64,000 nucleotides of DNA from NCBI RefSeq assembly GCF_001039355.2, contig NW_019773625.1, positions 797,079-861,078 of the forward strand, given 5' to 3'. Made by a program: the position numbers and the translations under genes. The DNA comes from Lingula anatina (lineage: Eukaryota > Brachiopoda > Lingulata > Lingulida > Lingulidae). Under the pieces are notes generated by a model. The model saw only the letters and a list, made by a program, of their open reading frames with translations, was not told the origin of the DNA and searched no databases. This document shows positions 13,216-27,100 of the stretch, piece after piece (within the stretch, counting starts at the first letter, position 1; the number at the start of each line of letters is the position of its first letter).

Positions 13216-16200
13216 CCTTAAAGGAAATGGCAGTGATTTGATAGATATGATTATGACAATAAAATGACATTTTCAGGCCAGTTTGCCAGGAAGGAGGCAT
13301 TCTTAAGGATGCAGATGTCAGAAGAAACAGAAGCCATGAAACAGAAAACAGTTCCTGAAAAACCTGCTCCATTGGATGAAACAAGGTAGAAATACAAGGT
13401 CACCCATTGATTAAGAACATAATTTTGCCTTAGCAGGAGAATTGAGTTAGCTAGCCTACTTTTGCGCACTTTGACATTAATATAGATATATAATTTTTCA
13501 TATACACACGGTGAAATGTCCCTTAAACTGAAAATCATGTGCTTCATTAGACTGGACTTTGATAGTGCATTACCTAAACTATACGATGCATACAATGGCT
13601 AGCTGTTAACAACACTTAATTCACTTTATGACAATAAATATGCTGAAGTTTACTGTAATAATAGCAAAAAATTATATCTTCAGAAATATTTTCACTGTTC
13701 ATAGCATAGATTTAATAGTTAAAAACTGCTCAAAAGTAGGTATTTAATTATATATTTTGCCTGTTGAACCATTTTGATAGACCAATATAACACACTGATA
13801 TATCCTTGATGGTGCAGTGGTTCTTATGGTCAGTTGTGCCAGGAACTAGAGAGAGTGACCAGAGAGAGGGACAGTCTGGCCACACAGATCAGAAAAGACT
13901 CTGAACTCATTGACCAAAAGGTTGGAGACGTAAGGCACAAATGTGAGTGAAGTGATAGGCAAGAGACCCAGCATCCCTGTCCTGTTTTAAAACTATTTTC
14001 CTTGGAATATTTCCATCACATTGGTTTGGTTTTCTGTACAGTAAATTGGTGCTGTGTGGAAAAGCACGGATTAGTGATTAGAAAAGTATAAATCATGAGA
14101 ATATACATTTGTGTGTTCAAGTGCAGTCATCCATATAAGTCTACTGTTCGAGATTTTCTTTTTCATCAGTGTGTTGGCATAATTATCAGTGAGATGTTTG
14201 AAAATATACGTGTGTGTGTGTGTGTGTGTGCACCTGCAAGCATGCATATATGCATGTTAGGATTAGTAACTTAGGTATTTAAACTTTGTGAGCAATTAGT
14301 GCAATCTTTTCAGATATCTTGTATGAAGATAACTGTCCACTCCACTAAACTATTTGACCTCAGTACCATTTGATATGCTCTGGCTATGTTCTTTTTGATT
14401 CAGTATTCTATCTTCTTTTTTTTCTTTTAAATCCGTAATAAATACTAATTTTTAAAAACCATTTAGATGAAGGAGAAATAGAAGGGTTGAGGGACAGAAT
14501 AAAACTTCTGGAGACCTCTGTAGAAGATAGAAATCAGGTGAAATATTTCTTTTGAGACATTAAGCACAATGTTGATTTGTATTTGTGGTATTTTACATAT
14601 TGTGACCTGCATTTCATCTCTGTACAACATCAAAATCATCATTATTGTGTTGTCATTATTGAACGATTGTGACAGACGAGAAAATTAAAACACGCTCATG
14701 CATACCTACACGCACATGCATAAACACACACACACACACTGCTTATGACTTAGTTTGCAAATAAAAACATTATTCTTTTGGTTTAAATTTTTGTTATGCC
14801 TCAGACTAAATGAAAGCGCTGAAGATGCTAAAGAGCTTAATGTATTGTAAATTATTGTTGTAGAAATGTCACAGGCTGAGTGAGCTGCTAGAGGAGGCCC
14901 AGAGTGGACTGGAGGAGGCCAGAGAAGCCGTGGACAAACTGAAGACTGACCTGGCCAGGCAGCAGTTAGAGGCTGAAAAAGGTGCAGTAACTTCTGTAAT
15001 AAGTTGGAAAAAAAATTAAGGACAAGTGTTTAATATCAGTGTGTAATGTACCAAGGTTGTCATGTCTCAACAGTGATGTATGTATTACAAGTTTTTGACT
15101 GTTGGTTCCTTTTATTTTTTGGTTGTGTATTTTCTTGTCCAATCAGGTATTTGACATATTAAGGAATGGTCTTATAGAGTTTAAGTTATTGTATATAATG
15201 TTCCTGCTTGGTGTATTTATTACATGACATTAGTATGTATTTCAAATATGTTAAAATTTTCACAGCACTCAAGGATAAACAGACCAAGGACGAGCAACAG
15301 TTCATTGAACAGTTCACAGAGATGGAGAGAAAGCTAAATGATGCCAGAAGAGAACACACAAAAGCTGGTAAGTATATTTGTTCTGCTTTGTTTAGTTAGG
15401 TTTGCCTCCAGAAGGGATGTCCTTAAAGTTGTTCAGTCTTCTAGACAATAAAATTGATATTTAATTTAGTCTTACTTTATATGTTTGGATTAAAAAGGTT
15501 ATTGTAGTAACACCACATGAATTTGTGAATTTGGACTCTTTTGAGGAAGTGATTGTTATTATGGGCTTAAAATTAAATCAAAATTTTTAAACACATTTTC
15601 TTCAAAATGAATTTAAAGTTATAAATGCCAGGATTCATCATCAATATCTGTAAGTCTCAGACGATTCATGCACTGTTGTTTTCAAATACCAGTTGTTTCG
15701 CTACGGCAACAAGAGAGACAGATGTCAAGAGAGAGACAGAGGGCTGCTGACCAGGTTAAGGGGCTGGAGGACTACTACAAGGTGCAGCTAGACAAACTAC
15801 ACCATCAACTTAAAACTTCAGAGAGGGACAAAAATTTACTGATGGTAAGATAAAGATCGGGGTGCTTAACATTCTTATGAGGTCCATTTTGATTTTAAGT
15901 AAATGATAAACCTTTACAAGTGCTGTCAACCTCATTGAGTTACATTTCAATTGCAAAATGTATAATTATTTAAGCATTATATACTATAGTTTATTTTTTC
16001 ATCATCACTGATTATTTTTTTAAAAATTCTTATATACTTTTCTGTGAGGAAAAAGTGAATAGACATTTTGGTGAGAAAAGTAATTAAATATATTTCGTAA
16101 TTGAAATACAGGCCACATTGAGACAAGAAGGTTTGCTGAGTAAAATGAAAACTCAAAGAGCTTCCCCGGTGAATTACGAGTCTGACAGTAGCACCACTGA

Positions 16201-16674
16201 TGATAAAGAAAATATTGAACCATCATCTAATGCTGCACAGTCACAAAGGGTCTCAGGTATATATTAAACATTATTTGAAAATAACGTACAGTTTGAAAAT
16301 GGCTAATCAACAATTTTCTGGCACTGTGCTTGCTTGTCCTTACCATATTTCAAATGCTAAAAATACGACCTCATTTCAATATAAACTTTAATCTTGTGCC
16401 ACAAAAACATAACTATAATATTCAAGAGGTCAAATGGGCTTAGCAATGTAGTTTTAAAAAGATTAAATTTTAAGCCAATTGTAATCAAAATATGCTTGTA
16501 AGTTATAGGGAAATACATTTCTTTAGATTTAACATAGATTTACTTGTAATAAATAAGTTTGATAAAATAGTAACTTGATTTTATCCAATTAATTTTCTTT
16601 CAGAACCATTGAAGTCAGTCATTGACGATATAAAAGCTTTAACTGAGGTGGCCTCGGATTCTGAAGACTCTTAA
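12121..16674 (+). CDS. CCDC170: Coiled-coil gene exons 10-20, second assembled copy (5' truncated)
   Basis: Exons 12121-12231, 12430-12536, 12751-12863, 13277-13385, 13818-13942, 14467-14537, 14864-14981, 15266-15367, 15693-15844, 16112-16256 and 16604-16674. Each has the same length and phase as its partner in 4786-9407, and all are open. Protein changes are few and mostly mild: TDMDQ to TDIDQ, PPPVDE to PAPLDE, SEQLEEAH to SELLEEAQ, VNKL to VDKL, DHYK to DYYK, AERD to SERD, SKVKT to SKMKT, PRPNT to PSSNA, PLRSV to PLKSV. Exons 1-9 are absent because the contig begins inside intron 9. Best read as the other allele, not a paralogue. Confidence 0.88.
13130..13214. repeat. (TA)n microsatellite, second copy
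   Basis: A TA run of about 84 bases, preceded by a 34-base unit (13070-13103, gccgtgtcttgagttcgc...) that is itself repeated at 13104. The first copy lacks that small duplication. Confidence 0.9.
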
Positions 16675-16910
16675 CATGTGGGCAGATCAGGAACTATTTA
16701 ATATAACACCATCTTATGGACTTGGCTGTGATACTGACATAGAAAGCAATTTGTTGTCTTCATCGTTCTTTATTTTGTAAAAAGTATTCTGAAAATAGTT
16801 GTACATTCTGTATATATTAGTATCAGCGATAAAATGTGTTCACCATTAAAACGTATATCTGCATATTCACCAATACAATCTCATGTTACAATATATTCCT
16901 TAAACTGTAT

Positions 16911-16916
16911 AATAAA
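16911..16916 (+). terminator. Poly(A) signal, second copy of the coiled-coil gene
   Basis: AATAAA at the position equivalent to 9651-9656. Confidence 0.55.
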
Positions 16917-17962
16917 TGTCTATAAAACCTTTCAGCTAGTTTTCACTGTCAGATTTGTCACATACAGTAGACTTAGCATGATTCGGCCAATTTTGGAACT
17001 GAAATACTTGTCCAAATTTGTGATCAATGTTGAAATTAATTTTGGTTGATGCAAAAGAAAATCCTTTTCATAAAATTTGTTTGAGATAAATCATAATGTC
17101 TGTTATTAGGTGTCAGGATGTTCCGTATTTTCCTGACTACCATTCACAAGGGATATTTGATATATGTTCATGTACTTGCTATATCAAATATGATCAGTAA
17201 AATTCTACTACTTCTATTTAAAAATATTGTCAAAATGTAAACAACAGTTTCTTCTTAATGGCAAAACTTATCCACAGTACCAAACCAACCTAGCTTTTGA
17301 AGTTGAAAACCCTGAAACCTATAAAACAAGATATGCCATTTATCAGTAAATTAATCCTGCAACACTTGTAAACATTTTGTGCAAAAGTAACTGAATGACA
17401 ATTGCATATTCTAGACAATTAAATATACAAAAAAATTCCACCTTAGAAATGTTAATGAGGATAAAACCTCTACAAGAGATTCAGTTGGTTACAGATTAGT
17501 TGACACCCTCCTAATTCTACCTAACATACATCTACTTGGACCTTTAAATCAGCAACATCCAGTACTTTTAAAATTACCTTGGTTGTCATGATTGCAGTTC
17601 AAAGGATTTTTATTAAATGTAACTGAAATATGTAAACATAACTAATTGGGATTATTCTTATCCATTTTCTCAATCTCTTCCTTATAAGTTGTAATGTAGA
17701 GATATCAATCACAAGCAATATGGCTCCAACTAATTTGTCTAGTTGTGCAGCAGTGGACCATTTTGCCGAGTTCATACATCAGGTGAAATATGGAAGAGCT
17801 AAACAGAGCTCCATGGTTCCCTAGCCAAACTCTCCAGAACCATAATAGAAGGATCCATGACTCTTGCAGGCCATGTGTATATTTCTCAAAGTACTAGTTA
17901 ATATTAGTCTAAACTGGAATGGTAAATTATATTAATAGCTGGCAAAACATTGGTAAAATGCT

Positions 17963-20855
17963 CTATAAAGAGTAGACAAAATCCCATGACTCTCTCCACT
18001 GCAATTTCTGCAGATGGTCCGGGGTTAGTATTGTCGTTCCTTGATTTAGAACGCGGTATTTGTCGAACTGGTGGTACACTGCGCTACACCACACCAACAC
18101 TGCTGCCACAAACGTAAACTTGCTCACTTGGTTTGCTAGTCTATTATGCTGGGTGATATAACTGAAAAATAGAATAAAAAATATTAATTGGAGATGAGCA
18201 TCCGAAGTATGAGGAACAAGAAAAAGCACAAAATTTGTAGACACTGCAAAACTCACCACCTTACCACATGGATTAGCTTTTAATTAATATTATCAATAAA
18301 TCCCAAGCAACCTGCAGGAAATACATTCCACTTAGTATTTCAAAAAGATGTATTGAAGTGAATAAAAAATGTACTACACTAATATTTTCTGATATCAGGT
18401 CCACCTACTTTAACACAGAGTACACGTGATCAATCACTGCAGCCAGAACCATGAACTTGAAGAGCACCCCGGGCAAGTAGTGGTGAAGAAACATGGTCCT
18501 GTCCTGCATGAAGTAAGGCACAAAGTTCACCAGGAAACCTCCCAGCAGCAGCTCTCCAACCAAAACAAACTGCTGCCACATTGCTGTAAAAATAATACAT
18601 TTTTTGCTGTATTCATTTTATTCCCATACAGCACTGTCCTGTATTTCAAACCAATCCAGGTTTATGAAACACTTTTAATATCATACAAATGCTTTGGTCA
18701 AATCTCTTAAGCTGTGTTGATTAGCCGTGCAAAATGTTTATGATCATTTTTCACAACATCTTTCAAGAAAAGTTTTACCCCCTTACAACTTCTCACCGGA
18801 CTTAAAACATTTGAGAAAACAAATAATCTATAAAGTAACCCACAAAACTTTCACAATTTTCTGCCATTTAATGTTTCCTAGACAATAATTATTAGGTAGC
18901 CTTGTATAATTTTACTTCAAAATGTCCACTCACCTTCTGGCAAATCTCGTATATCCCTCTGTCTTCTGAGTAAATAGAACAGTAACACAGCACAGTACGT
19001 TAACAAAGCCAAAGTCCCAGTACAATACAGGAGTGGGTTACCCAGCAAATGAATTTGTCTCTGAAATAAAACAGCGCCACTGAATTAAAACCATGATGTT
19101 TAAACTCAAAATGGTTGTTGGAGTAATTTGTGATCATTAGAATGATAACAATAAAAAGATTTCTGGATAGAGTAGAGTGCTGAAAAGTAAACAATACAAC
19201 TAGAAGCCATTTGGAAAGAATGTCGCAAAAAGGTCCTATAGGACATGCTGAGTTTCAAACTCTCTTTCTCTGTAACATTAGAGCTCTCTGTAATGTTATA
19301 GATAATTTCTTTATTTTTTTACCTTTACATTAGAAGCTGCCCAGTAAGCCACATTCTTGTACATCAAAGGCCAGTCTAAAGGTGTGGACCCATAGCGATG
19401 GTCCAAGTCTGCATCATGTCTGGTATACAGCATTTTAACCTAAACAAAATGAAACAGAAATCAACCAACTAATCTTCTAACAAAGAAGACAGATATGGAA
19501 TTATAAGACAGATTCTGATCAAATATCCCATTCCTTTGAAAAAAGCTATGTTATACATACACTAGTGGTCAGAGTCGGAAAAAACATGACAAATTTGTAA
19601 ATCTAAAATTCTAATTTCTATGCTCATGATATGAAGGGTTTATTCATAAATGTCTTAACCTGATCAAAAGTTTGCTGTTTCTAAAGAGACCTTAGTTTTT
19701 TTACCCCTTTGAGGCATGAGCTTTTGACCCTCCATAAAAGGGCCTTGATCACATGACATACTGTCAATGTGGCCTAAACCAACATTACACAAGCACCAAT
19801 AATAAACCCATTTCACCATGTCTTAACTTGTTTTATCACTAGTAGAAGAACATGGGAGGGAATTCGTTATCTTGTTACCTGGAGTTCTTTGAATTTTTCC
19901 CAGAAGCTCAGCTGTGTTGGTTGAGTTGGTATCAAGTTTCCTTTATTGGATGCTTTCTCAGCAGTCTCACCACCTAAGAGAGGGAGAAAGTCTTTTACTA
20001 CAACGAATAATGTATGCCACTGGAAAATTTAGATTAAAAAATATTAGCAATGGGGAAGGGTTCTATGCTAACAAAAGATATCACCAAATTGAAATTATTG
20101 ATGTCATTGAAAAATTTGGATAAAAGGTGGTGAAAAATCTAACCCCTTTTTCTCAAAAAAAAAAAAGACTGTGACAGAGAGAGGGAGAGTCACAATCAGC
20201 ATTTGCCAGCCAATAGTTTACATAAAAGAAGAGGGCAAACCTGTGCCTTAATGTTAATATCCCTTACTTTTGGTATATCTGTGTTCCTCAGCATTCCACA
20301 TAGCAGTCTCCTGACCTATGTTAGTGTCGGTAACAACCTCGTTCTGTGAGAACCCCCACTCAGGCAAGATCTTACCACTGGTCTGGAAGTCAATGAAATT
20401 AATAAATTGACATTTTTGACTTTTGACAATATAAATAATACCAGTCCTGTGTGACATCAAGTTAGAAATTTTACCTTTTAAATCAGTTAAATATATTCTT
20501 ATATTACTGTAATAGCCATCATGGATACAAAATAACAATAATAATAATGTTATTAATATTATGCATTCAAAATTTACAATTTAAGCTTCTTCAAACTACA
20601 GCTCAATTCAGAAAATCACCATTTTAGTATCTCACAAGACACCATTCTCAGGTAATGAGGGAATTGCCAGACACTGAAACACTTGGAGCCAATGTGATTA
20701 TAACTCTGGAGTTAAACGGTTATCTGAATAAACTATTGTTACAACTTTAAGGTATATCTCACCTTGAGGACCTGTGATGTGTTGAGATGAATGAATCTCA
20801 CTTGTGAGGTTATGATCTTCCATGTGTCTCCTTCTGAGTCCCTGTTAATGATGTC
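17963..20855 (-). CDS. POMT1: POMT1 last eight exons (contig carrying the true 3' end)
   Basis: Exons 5' to 3': 20763-20855, 20268-20382, 19879-19973, 19323-19439, 18934-19060, 18409-18583, 17963-18161; the upstream partner at 22882-22987 lies on the next contig. Together these are seven exons here plus that eighth. They encode the third MIR repeat ([33 protein letters not shown]), a lumenal linker, and the C-terminal membrane helices ending LQWRESWDF. Phases join cleanly, for example A|GT between 20268 and 19973. The four 5'-most exons here are duplicated at 21113-22644. Confidence 0.9.
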
Positions 20856-21003
20856 CTATAACATAATATAATATAGCATATATAAACAGGAAACACCAAA
20901 ATCAGCATGTGCAAAAGACAATAACTATAGATGAAAATAGCACTCATGTTATTGATAAAAAGCTACTTAGACTAAAATTCACATAAATAAACAATGATTA
21001 TAC
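19215..21003. repeat. 1.79-kb segment repeated at 21005-22792
   Basis: Identical to 21005-22792 except for one extra A in a homopolymer (12 A at 20155-20166 against 11). The join is the single n at 21004. A missed overlap between contigs explains this better than a biological tandem repeat. Confidence 0.93.
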
Positions 21004-21004
21004 N
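21004..21004. other. Single-n contig junction
   Basis: One n between two copies of the same sequence: the left contig ends aatgattatac, and the right contig contains that string at about 22781-22792 and continues beyond it. Confidence 0.85.
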
Positions 21005-21112
21005 AAAGAATGTCGCAAAAAGGTCCTATAGGACATGCTGAGTTTCAAACTCTCTTTCTCTGTAACATTAGAGCTCTCTGTAATGTTATAGATAATTTCT
21101 TTATTTTTTTAC

Positions 21113-24100
21113 CTTTACATTAGAAGCTGCCCAGTAAGCCACATTCTTGTACATCAAAGGCCAGTCTAAAGGTGTGGACCCATAGCGATGGTCCAAGTCT
21201 GCATCATGTCTGGTATACAGCATTTTAACCTAAACAAAATGAAACAGAAATCAACCAACTAATCTTCTAACAAAGAAGACAGATATGGAATTATAAGACA
21301 GATTCTGATCAAATATCCCATTCCTTTGAAAAAAGCTATGTTATACATACACTAGTGGTCAGAGTCGGAAAAAACATGACAAATTTGTAAATCTAAAATT
21401 CTAATTTCTATGCTCATGATATGAAGGGTTTATTCATAAATGTCTTAACCTGATCAAAAGTTTGCTGTTTCTAAAGAGACCTTAGTTTTTTTACCCCTTT
21501 GAGGCATGAGCTTTTGACCCTCCATAAAAGGGCCTTGATCACATGACATACTGTCAATGTGGCCTAAACCAACATTACACAAGCACCAATAATAAACCCA
21601 TTTCACCATGTCTTAACTTGTTTTATCACTAGTAGAAGAACATGGGAGGGAATTCGTTATCTTGTTACCTGGAGTTCTTTGAATTTTTCCCAGAAGCTCA
21701 GCTGTGTTGGTTGAGTTGGTATCAAGTTTCCTTTATTGGATGCTTTCTCAGCAGTCTCACCACCTAAGAGAGGGAGAAAGTCTTTTACTACAACGAATAA
21801 TGTATGCCACTGGAAAATTTAGATTAAAAAATATTAGCAATGGGGAAGGGTTCTATGCTAACAAAAGATATCACCAAATTGAAATTATTGATGTCATTGA
21901 AAAATTTGGATAAAAGGTGGTGAAAAATCTAACCCCTTTTTCTCAAAAAAAAAAAGACTGTGACAGAGAGAGGGAGAGTCACAATCAGCATTTGCCAGCC
22001 AATAGTTTACATAAAAGAAGAGGGCAAACCTGTGCCTTAATGTTAATATCCCTTACTTTTGGTATATCTGTGTTCCTCAGCATTCCACATAGCAGTCTCC
22101 TGACCTATGTTAGTGTCGGTAACAACCTCGTTCTGTGAGAACCCCCACTCAGGCAAGATCTTACCACTGGTCTGGAAGTCAATGAAATTAATAAATTGAC
22201 ATTTTTGACTTTTGACAATATAAATAATACCAGTCCTGTGTGACATCAAGTTAGAAATTTTACCTTTTAAATCAGTTAAATATATTCTTATATTACTGTA
22301 ATAGCCATCATGGATACAAAATAACAATAATAATAATGTTATTAATATTATGCATTCAAAATTTACAATTTAAGCTTCTTCAAACTACAGCTCAATTCAG
22401 AAAATCACCATTTTAGTATCTCACAAGACACCATTCTCAGGTAATGAGGGAATTGCCAGACACTGAAACACTTGGAGCCAATGTGATTATAACTCTGGAG
22501 TTAAACGGTTATCTGAATAAACTATTGTTACAACTTTAAGGTATATCTCACCTTGAGGACCTGTGATGTGTTGAGATGAATGAATCTCACTTGTGAGGTT
22601 ATGATCTTCCATGTGTCTCCTTCTGAGTCCCTGTTAATGATGTCCTATAACATAATATAATATAGCATATATAAACAGGAAACACCAAAATCAGCATGTG
22701 CAAAAGACAATAACTATAGATGAAAATAGCACTCATGTTATTGATAAAAAGCTACTTAGACTAAAATTCACATAAATAAACAATGATTATACAGTTATAT
22801 GAAATTATGGTCAATATTTCTATTTTCAGTAGGAATATAGCCTTTGATTGTCCCCATCCCCCCTCCCTCCCTGAGACTCACCACTTTCCACCAATTCTGT
22901 GGTGGCACCCGTCCATTAGTGAAGTTGAAGTCAATGTAACAGGAAACCTCTTGATGGTGGTTTGAAACTGGGGCACCAACATCATGGCTATAAGATAAAT
23001 TATCATCAAATTCAAATACAAAATAGATTTTATAAAGTGGGTCTTACTGTGTCTATGTGGAAGAATTGGAATTTCCAGCCATGTATGACTTGCAATAACA
23101 GGGTATCAATATCACGATGTAAATGTACAGCAAAATATTTTCAACCATGTCTATCTTGTTATTTATAAACATTAATGATACAAAAATCTGTTTACAAGGT
23201 ACTGTTCTGGATAAAAGATACAGTTACTGTAATATTTGATATTGAAAAGGATGAGTGCGAATAACCATTGGCAAAGTGCCCATCCTCAAATTTTTTTAAT
23301 AATTTGCTATTATAAAGTTTAGGCATATATTTGTTGCATGGAAAAATATTATTTGGTTTGAGGCATTATAACTTAGTATTTTTAATGAATTATANNNNNN
23401 NNNNNNNNNNNNNNNNNNNNNNNNNNNNNNNNNNNNNNNNNNNNNNNNNNNNNNNNNNNNNNNNNNNNNNNNNNNNNNNNNNNNNNNNNNNNNNNNNNNN
23501 NNNNNNNNNNNNNNNNNNNNNNNNNNNNNNNNNNNNNNNNNNNNNNNNNNNNNNNNNNNNNNNNNNNNNNNNNNNNNNNNNNNNNNNNNNNNNNNNNNNN
23601 NNNNNNNNNNNNNNNNNNNNNNNNNNNNNNNNNNNNNNNNNNNNNNNNNNNNNNNNNNNNNNNNNNNNNNNNNNNNNNNNNNNNNNNNNNNNNNNNNNNN
23701 NNNNNNNNNNNNNNNNNNNNNNNNNNNNNNNNNNNNNNNNNNNNNNNNNNNNNNNNNNNNNNNNNNNNNNNNNNNNNNNNNNNNNNNNNNNNNNNNNNNN
23801 NNNNNNNNNNNNNNNNNNNNNNNNNNNNNNNNNNNNNNNNNNNNNNNNNNNNNNNNNNNNNNNNNNNNNNNNNNNNNNNNNNNNNNNNNNNNNNNNNNNN
23901 NNNNNNNNNNNNNNNNNNNNNNNCACACACACACACACACACCATACATTTTAATCTTTAAATGCACTTTTAGTAAAGCTTAAATAATATCTAAATCAAT
24001 CTGAAACATTGATCTGTCTTTAAAATATCCAACAATCTACCACATGTAAAACTACCATGTCCACATTACTTCAGAGACCACTTACTTGTCTGGATGTTTT

Positions 24101-27100
24101 ACAACCCACCAGTTGTTGGGATCTTTAAAATTATAACAGGTGACCTGTTGCTGCTGGCTGCTGCCTCTCTTGCCCTCGTAATATTTAGGGTAGTTGAAGG
24201 CGTGGGAGTGAAGCCAGCATGGTTTACCGTATGAGTGGCGTATTGTGATCTGGGATCCATATGCAATGTGCTGAGGTTGGCCTCTCGTTATTGCTGCGAG
24301 CCCTCCCTGAAAAGACATTTAAGCAGGTATAATTTTTTTTAAAACAGGGAGTTTTATTGCTTGTACACAGCAAAAGTAGGAGTTACTTTATAAAATGTAA
24401 CAGATCGTTATCAAACCAAATCAAAAACATACCTCTAGACTTGCTTGAAACTTGCTGGACATATTCCCGTCATACACTCCAGACTTAGTCAGCAAGGCAA
24501 AATGTATGTAGAATAATCCCACATAGAACAACACAGGCAAAACAACCACCATGACCAGTCTGGAGAGGAAGTGCAACCACATGGTGAACTAGAAAATAAA
24601 ACATTACACACATGCCTCATAATTGTATATTTATTATTATATTATGATGATGCTGATTATGTAAGTGGGCCTTTTAGAAAATCTGGAAAATGCAAGCACC
24701 AAAGGTGCATAGCTCTATATGGGGGATCGGGGGGGGGGGGGGTTATATGCAACACACAAATATCTGGTTTTTCTGGATAAATCTGGAAGACTTTCATCTG
24801 TGATTATATGTCAAACATAGAGCCAAGTACTTAATTGTACCACTTGTGCTCAACAAACATATTGTTCCAAATAGAAAATCCCCAACCATAGCAAAAATAT
24901 ATGCCATACAAAAACAAAAACACATTTCACAAATCAAGAACTTTATCTTGAAAACGATGAAATCCATATTCTCATCAATCAACAAACTTTGTCATGAACA
25001 AAACACAATCCTTTGCCAAATGTGAAAATTTTTCATAAAGCATGTAATAAAACAGAAGCTTGGAAATGGGTCTAGCAATATAATATAATTTATACATACA
25101 TACATTTTACGGTAATCAACTTACATCAGGGATTGTTTTGTCATCCAACAATTCCCAGAAGTCCCTGACCACCAAGACCAGGATGAGAAGACCAGTGAAG
25201 AAACCACCATACTTGATCCTGTAACAGATGAATTCATCCATGAGATCAATGATCAATATTCAAATTATTACAGATAAGTTAACTTTGATTTAAATGTTAA
25301 ATTTGATCTCTTGGGTTAGATACTACAGCTACTGTCCTTCAATAAATAATTTCAAAACTAGACAATTATGTGCAGTGGCAAGAAGATAATAAATAAATAA
25401 ATAATAAGTCATTTCCATGCTATTAAATATTACTTACTACAGCCTTAAAATAATATTTCATAAGTAATTTACAGTAATTACTGGAAAAATGTATCTAAGA
25501 GCAATTAAATGGCTGAAATACTGTTTCTTCAAAGCTACACTAAGTATATATTACGCCAAAAAAAAGTAATACACTTACGATAACGAACATCCCCAAGACA
25601 AGCCCATCACAGCCAGACAAGTAAACCAGGCTGGAGAAAAAGGTCTGAAAATATCAGTTAAAATATTAGTGAGTAATATATAGAGATTTAATTCCTCCAA
25701 AATGTTTATCTTTTTTTTTACATTTAAATATAAAACTAAACCTGACAAATAAATTTGTTTTATATCTTGTATCCACAGTCGTCATCATGTGCAGGCATGG
25801 ATAAATTATCTGAATTTCTTTAAAAATCAAAATAATAATGAATAGATAAAACTAATATTCAAAATTTGTCCATAAGAATTCTGTGTGGCAGAAATTCACA
25901 TTATAATATCTATATCAACATTACCTGTTCTTGAGTTTTCTGAACTTAAGGTATCCAATAAGAGACAGAAGATTAAACATTTGCATCATGCTCTCCATCA
26001 GCATAAAGCGAGACTGGGTATGCAGGGAGTTATCTGTCAAAAAAAAAAAAAACTAAATCACTGCCTCATATTCAACATACAAAGAAAACAACAATTTCAT
26101 TATCATTTTCATATATAATAGTAAAATATTCCATTTTTTAAAAAAATAAAACTAAAAGTGAGTCAATACTTAGAGCAGTATGGACTAATAATTGAACAAG
26201 AATTTCTCTGCAGTTAAAAACAGCACAGATTAAACAATAAAGAAAATCATGTGTAAGATGCCAAGCCCATCTTTCTAAAAAAAAACCTATAAAGCTAAGA
26301 GGCTAAGGGCTTCCAGGTATTAACATACTAACCACATATAATAATAAAGGAAGCCAAGACAGCAGTCCCCTGTCTGAGCCCCATCTCTATAAAAACTTGA
26401 TATGCTAAGGGCACCACAAGGCTGCCACAGATGGCTGGAATCAACCTCATCTGCCAAACTGGAACATTGGCATCGTATTCTGGAAAAAATTATATCAATG
26501 TTACAACCTTTCATGCAAACTACAGGGCATAATTAATTTATTCCAGAACAAAAGCTAAATATGTCAAAACGAATCACAAAATATTCATGATTTAGATACA
26601 TTTTCCCAGTTAAAAGAAATACCTTTTCCAATATTTTCATACACAAAGTCCCCTGTGTATCCGCAAAGATAACCTGAAATATAGAAAACAAAACTTAAAA
26701 CTTATAAACACCTAACAGAGGTGAGAAAACCATTTCTTTAAATTTTCTCAACTCAATTTCTACACAGTGTCTAAGTTGCAACAGTGACCGCAGAAAGAAA
26801 GTCACAAAAACTAATCTTAAAACAAAGTATCCAATAATTATTTACATAAAAACTGCAACTTACCAACAAGTGCAAACAACATCTTCCCGAGTGGAGGATT
26901 GAGATCATAAAAGAAAGTGTTCTTGATATAGAAACCAGCATACTTGCCAAAGAAAAGCTCATCAAACCTGTAATAAAAGAGATGCATTTCTAATAACCTT
27001 AAACACAAATGATATGAAACACTTATGACTTTAGAATAAAAAGATATTTCTTGAATTTTAACTGTTTTTAACTGTTTGGTCAATTACATCATAGAAGTTT

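Larger units (their letters stand above)
12012..19213. repeat. 7.2-kb near-copy of 4677-12007 (probable uncollapsed haplotype)
   Basis: Collinear with 4677-12007 throughout: 11 coding exons of the coiled-coil gene, both 3' UTRs and three POMT1 exons. The outer few hundred bases are almost identical. The middle has scattered substitutions, microsatellite length changes and intron indels, while every exon keeps its exact length. The boundary at 12010 is a single n; the block runs on without a break into contig sequence unique to this copy after 19213. Confidence 0.9.

Noticed and set aside
12012..19213. True tandem paralogues of the coiled-coil gene and POMT1
   Set aside because: The truncation falls inside introns at single-n joins, exons are all intact, and the same scaffold shows another perfect contig overlap; uncollapsed haplotypes fit better.
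23296..23967. Long open frames of 180-220 codons on both strands
   Set aside because: They consist almost entirely of undetermined residues from the N gap.
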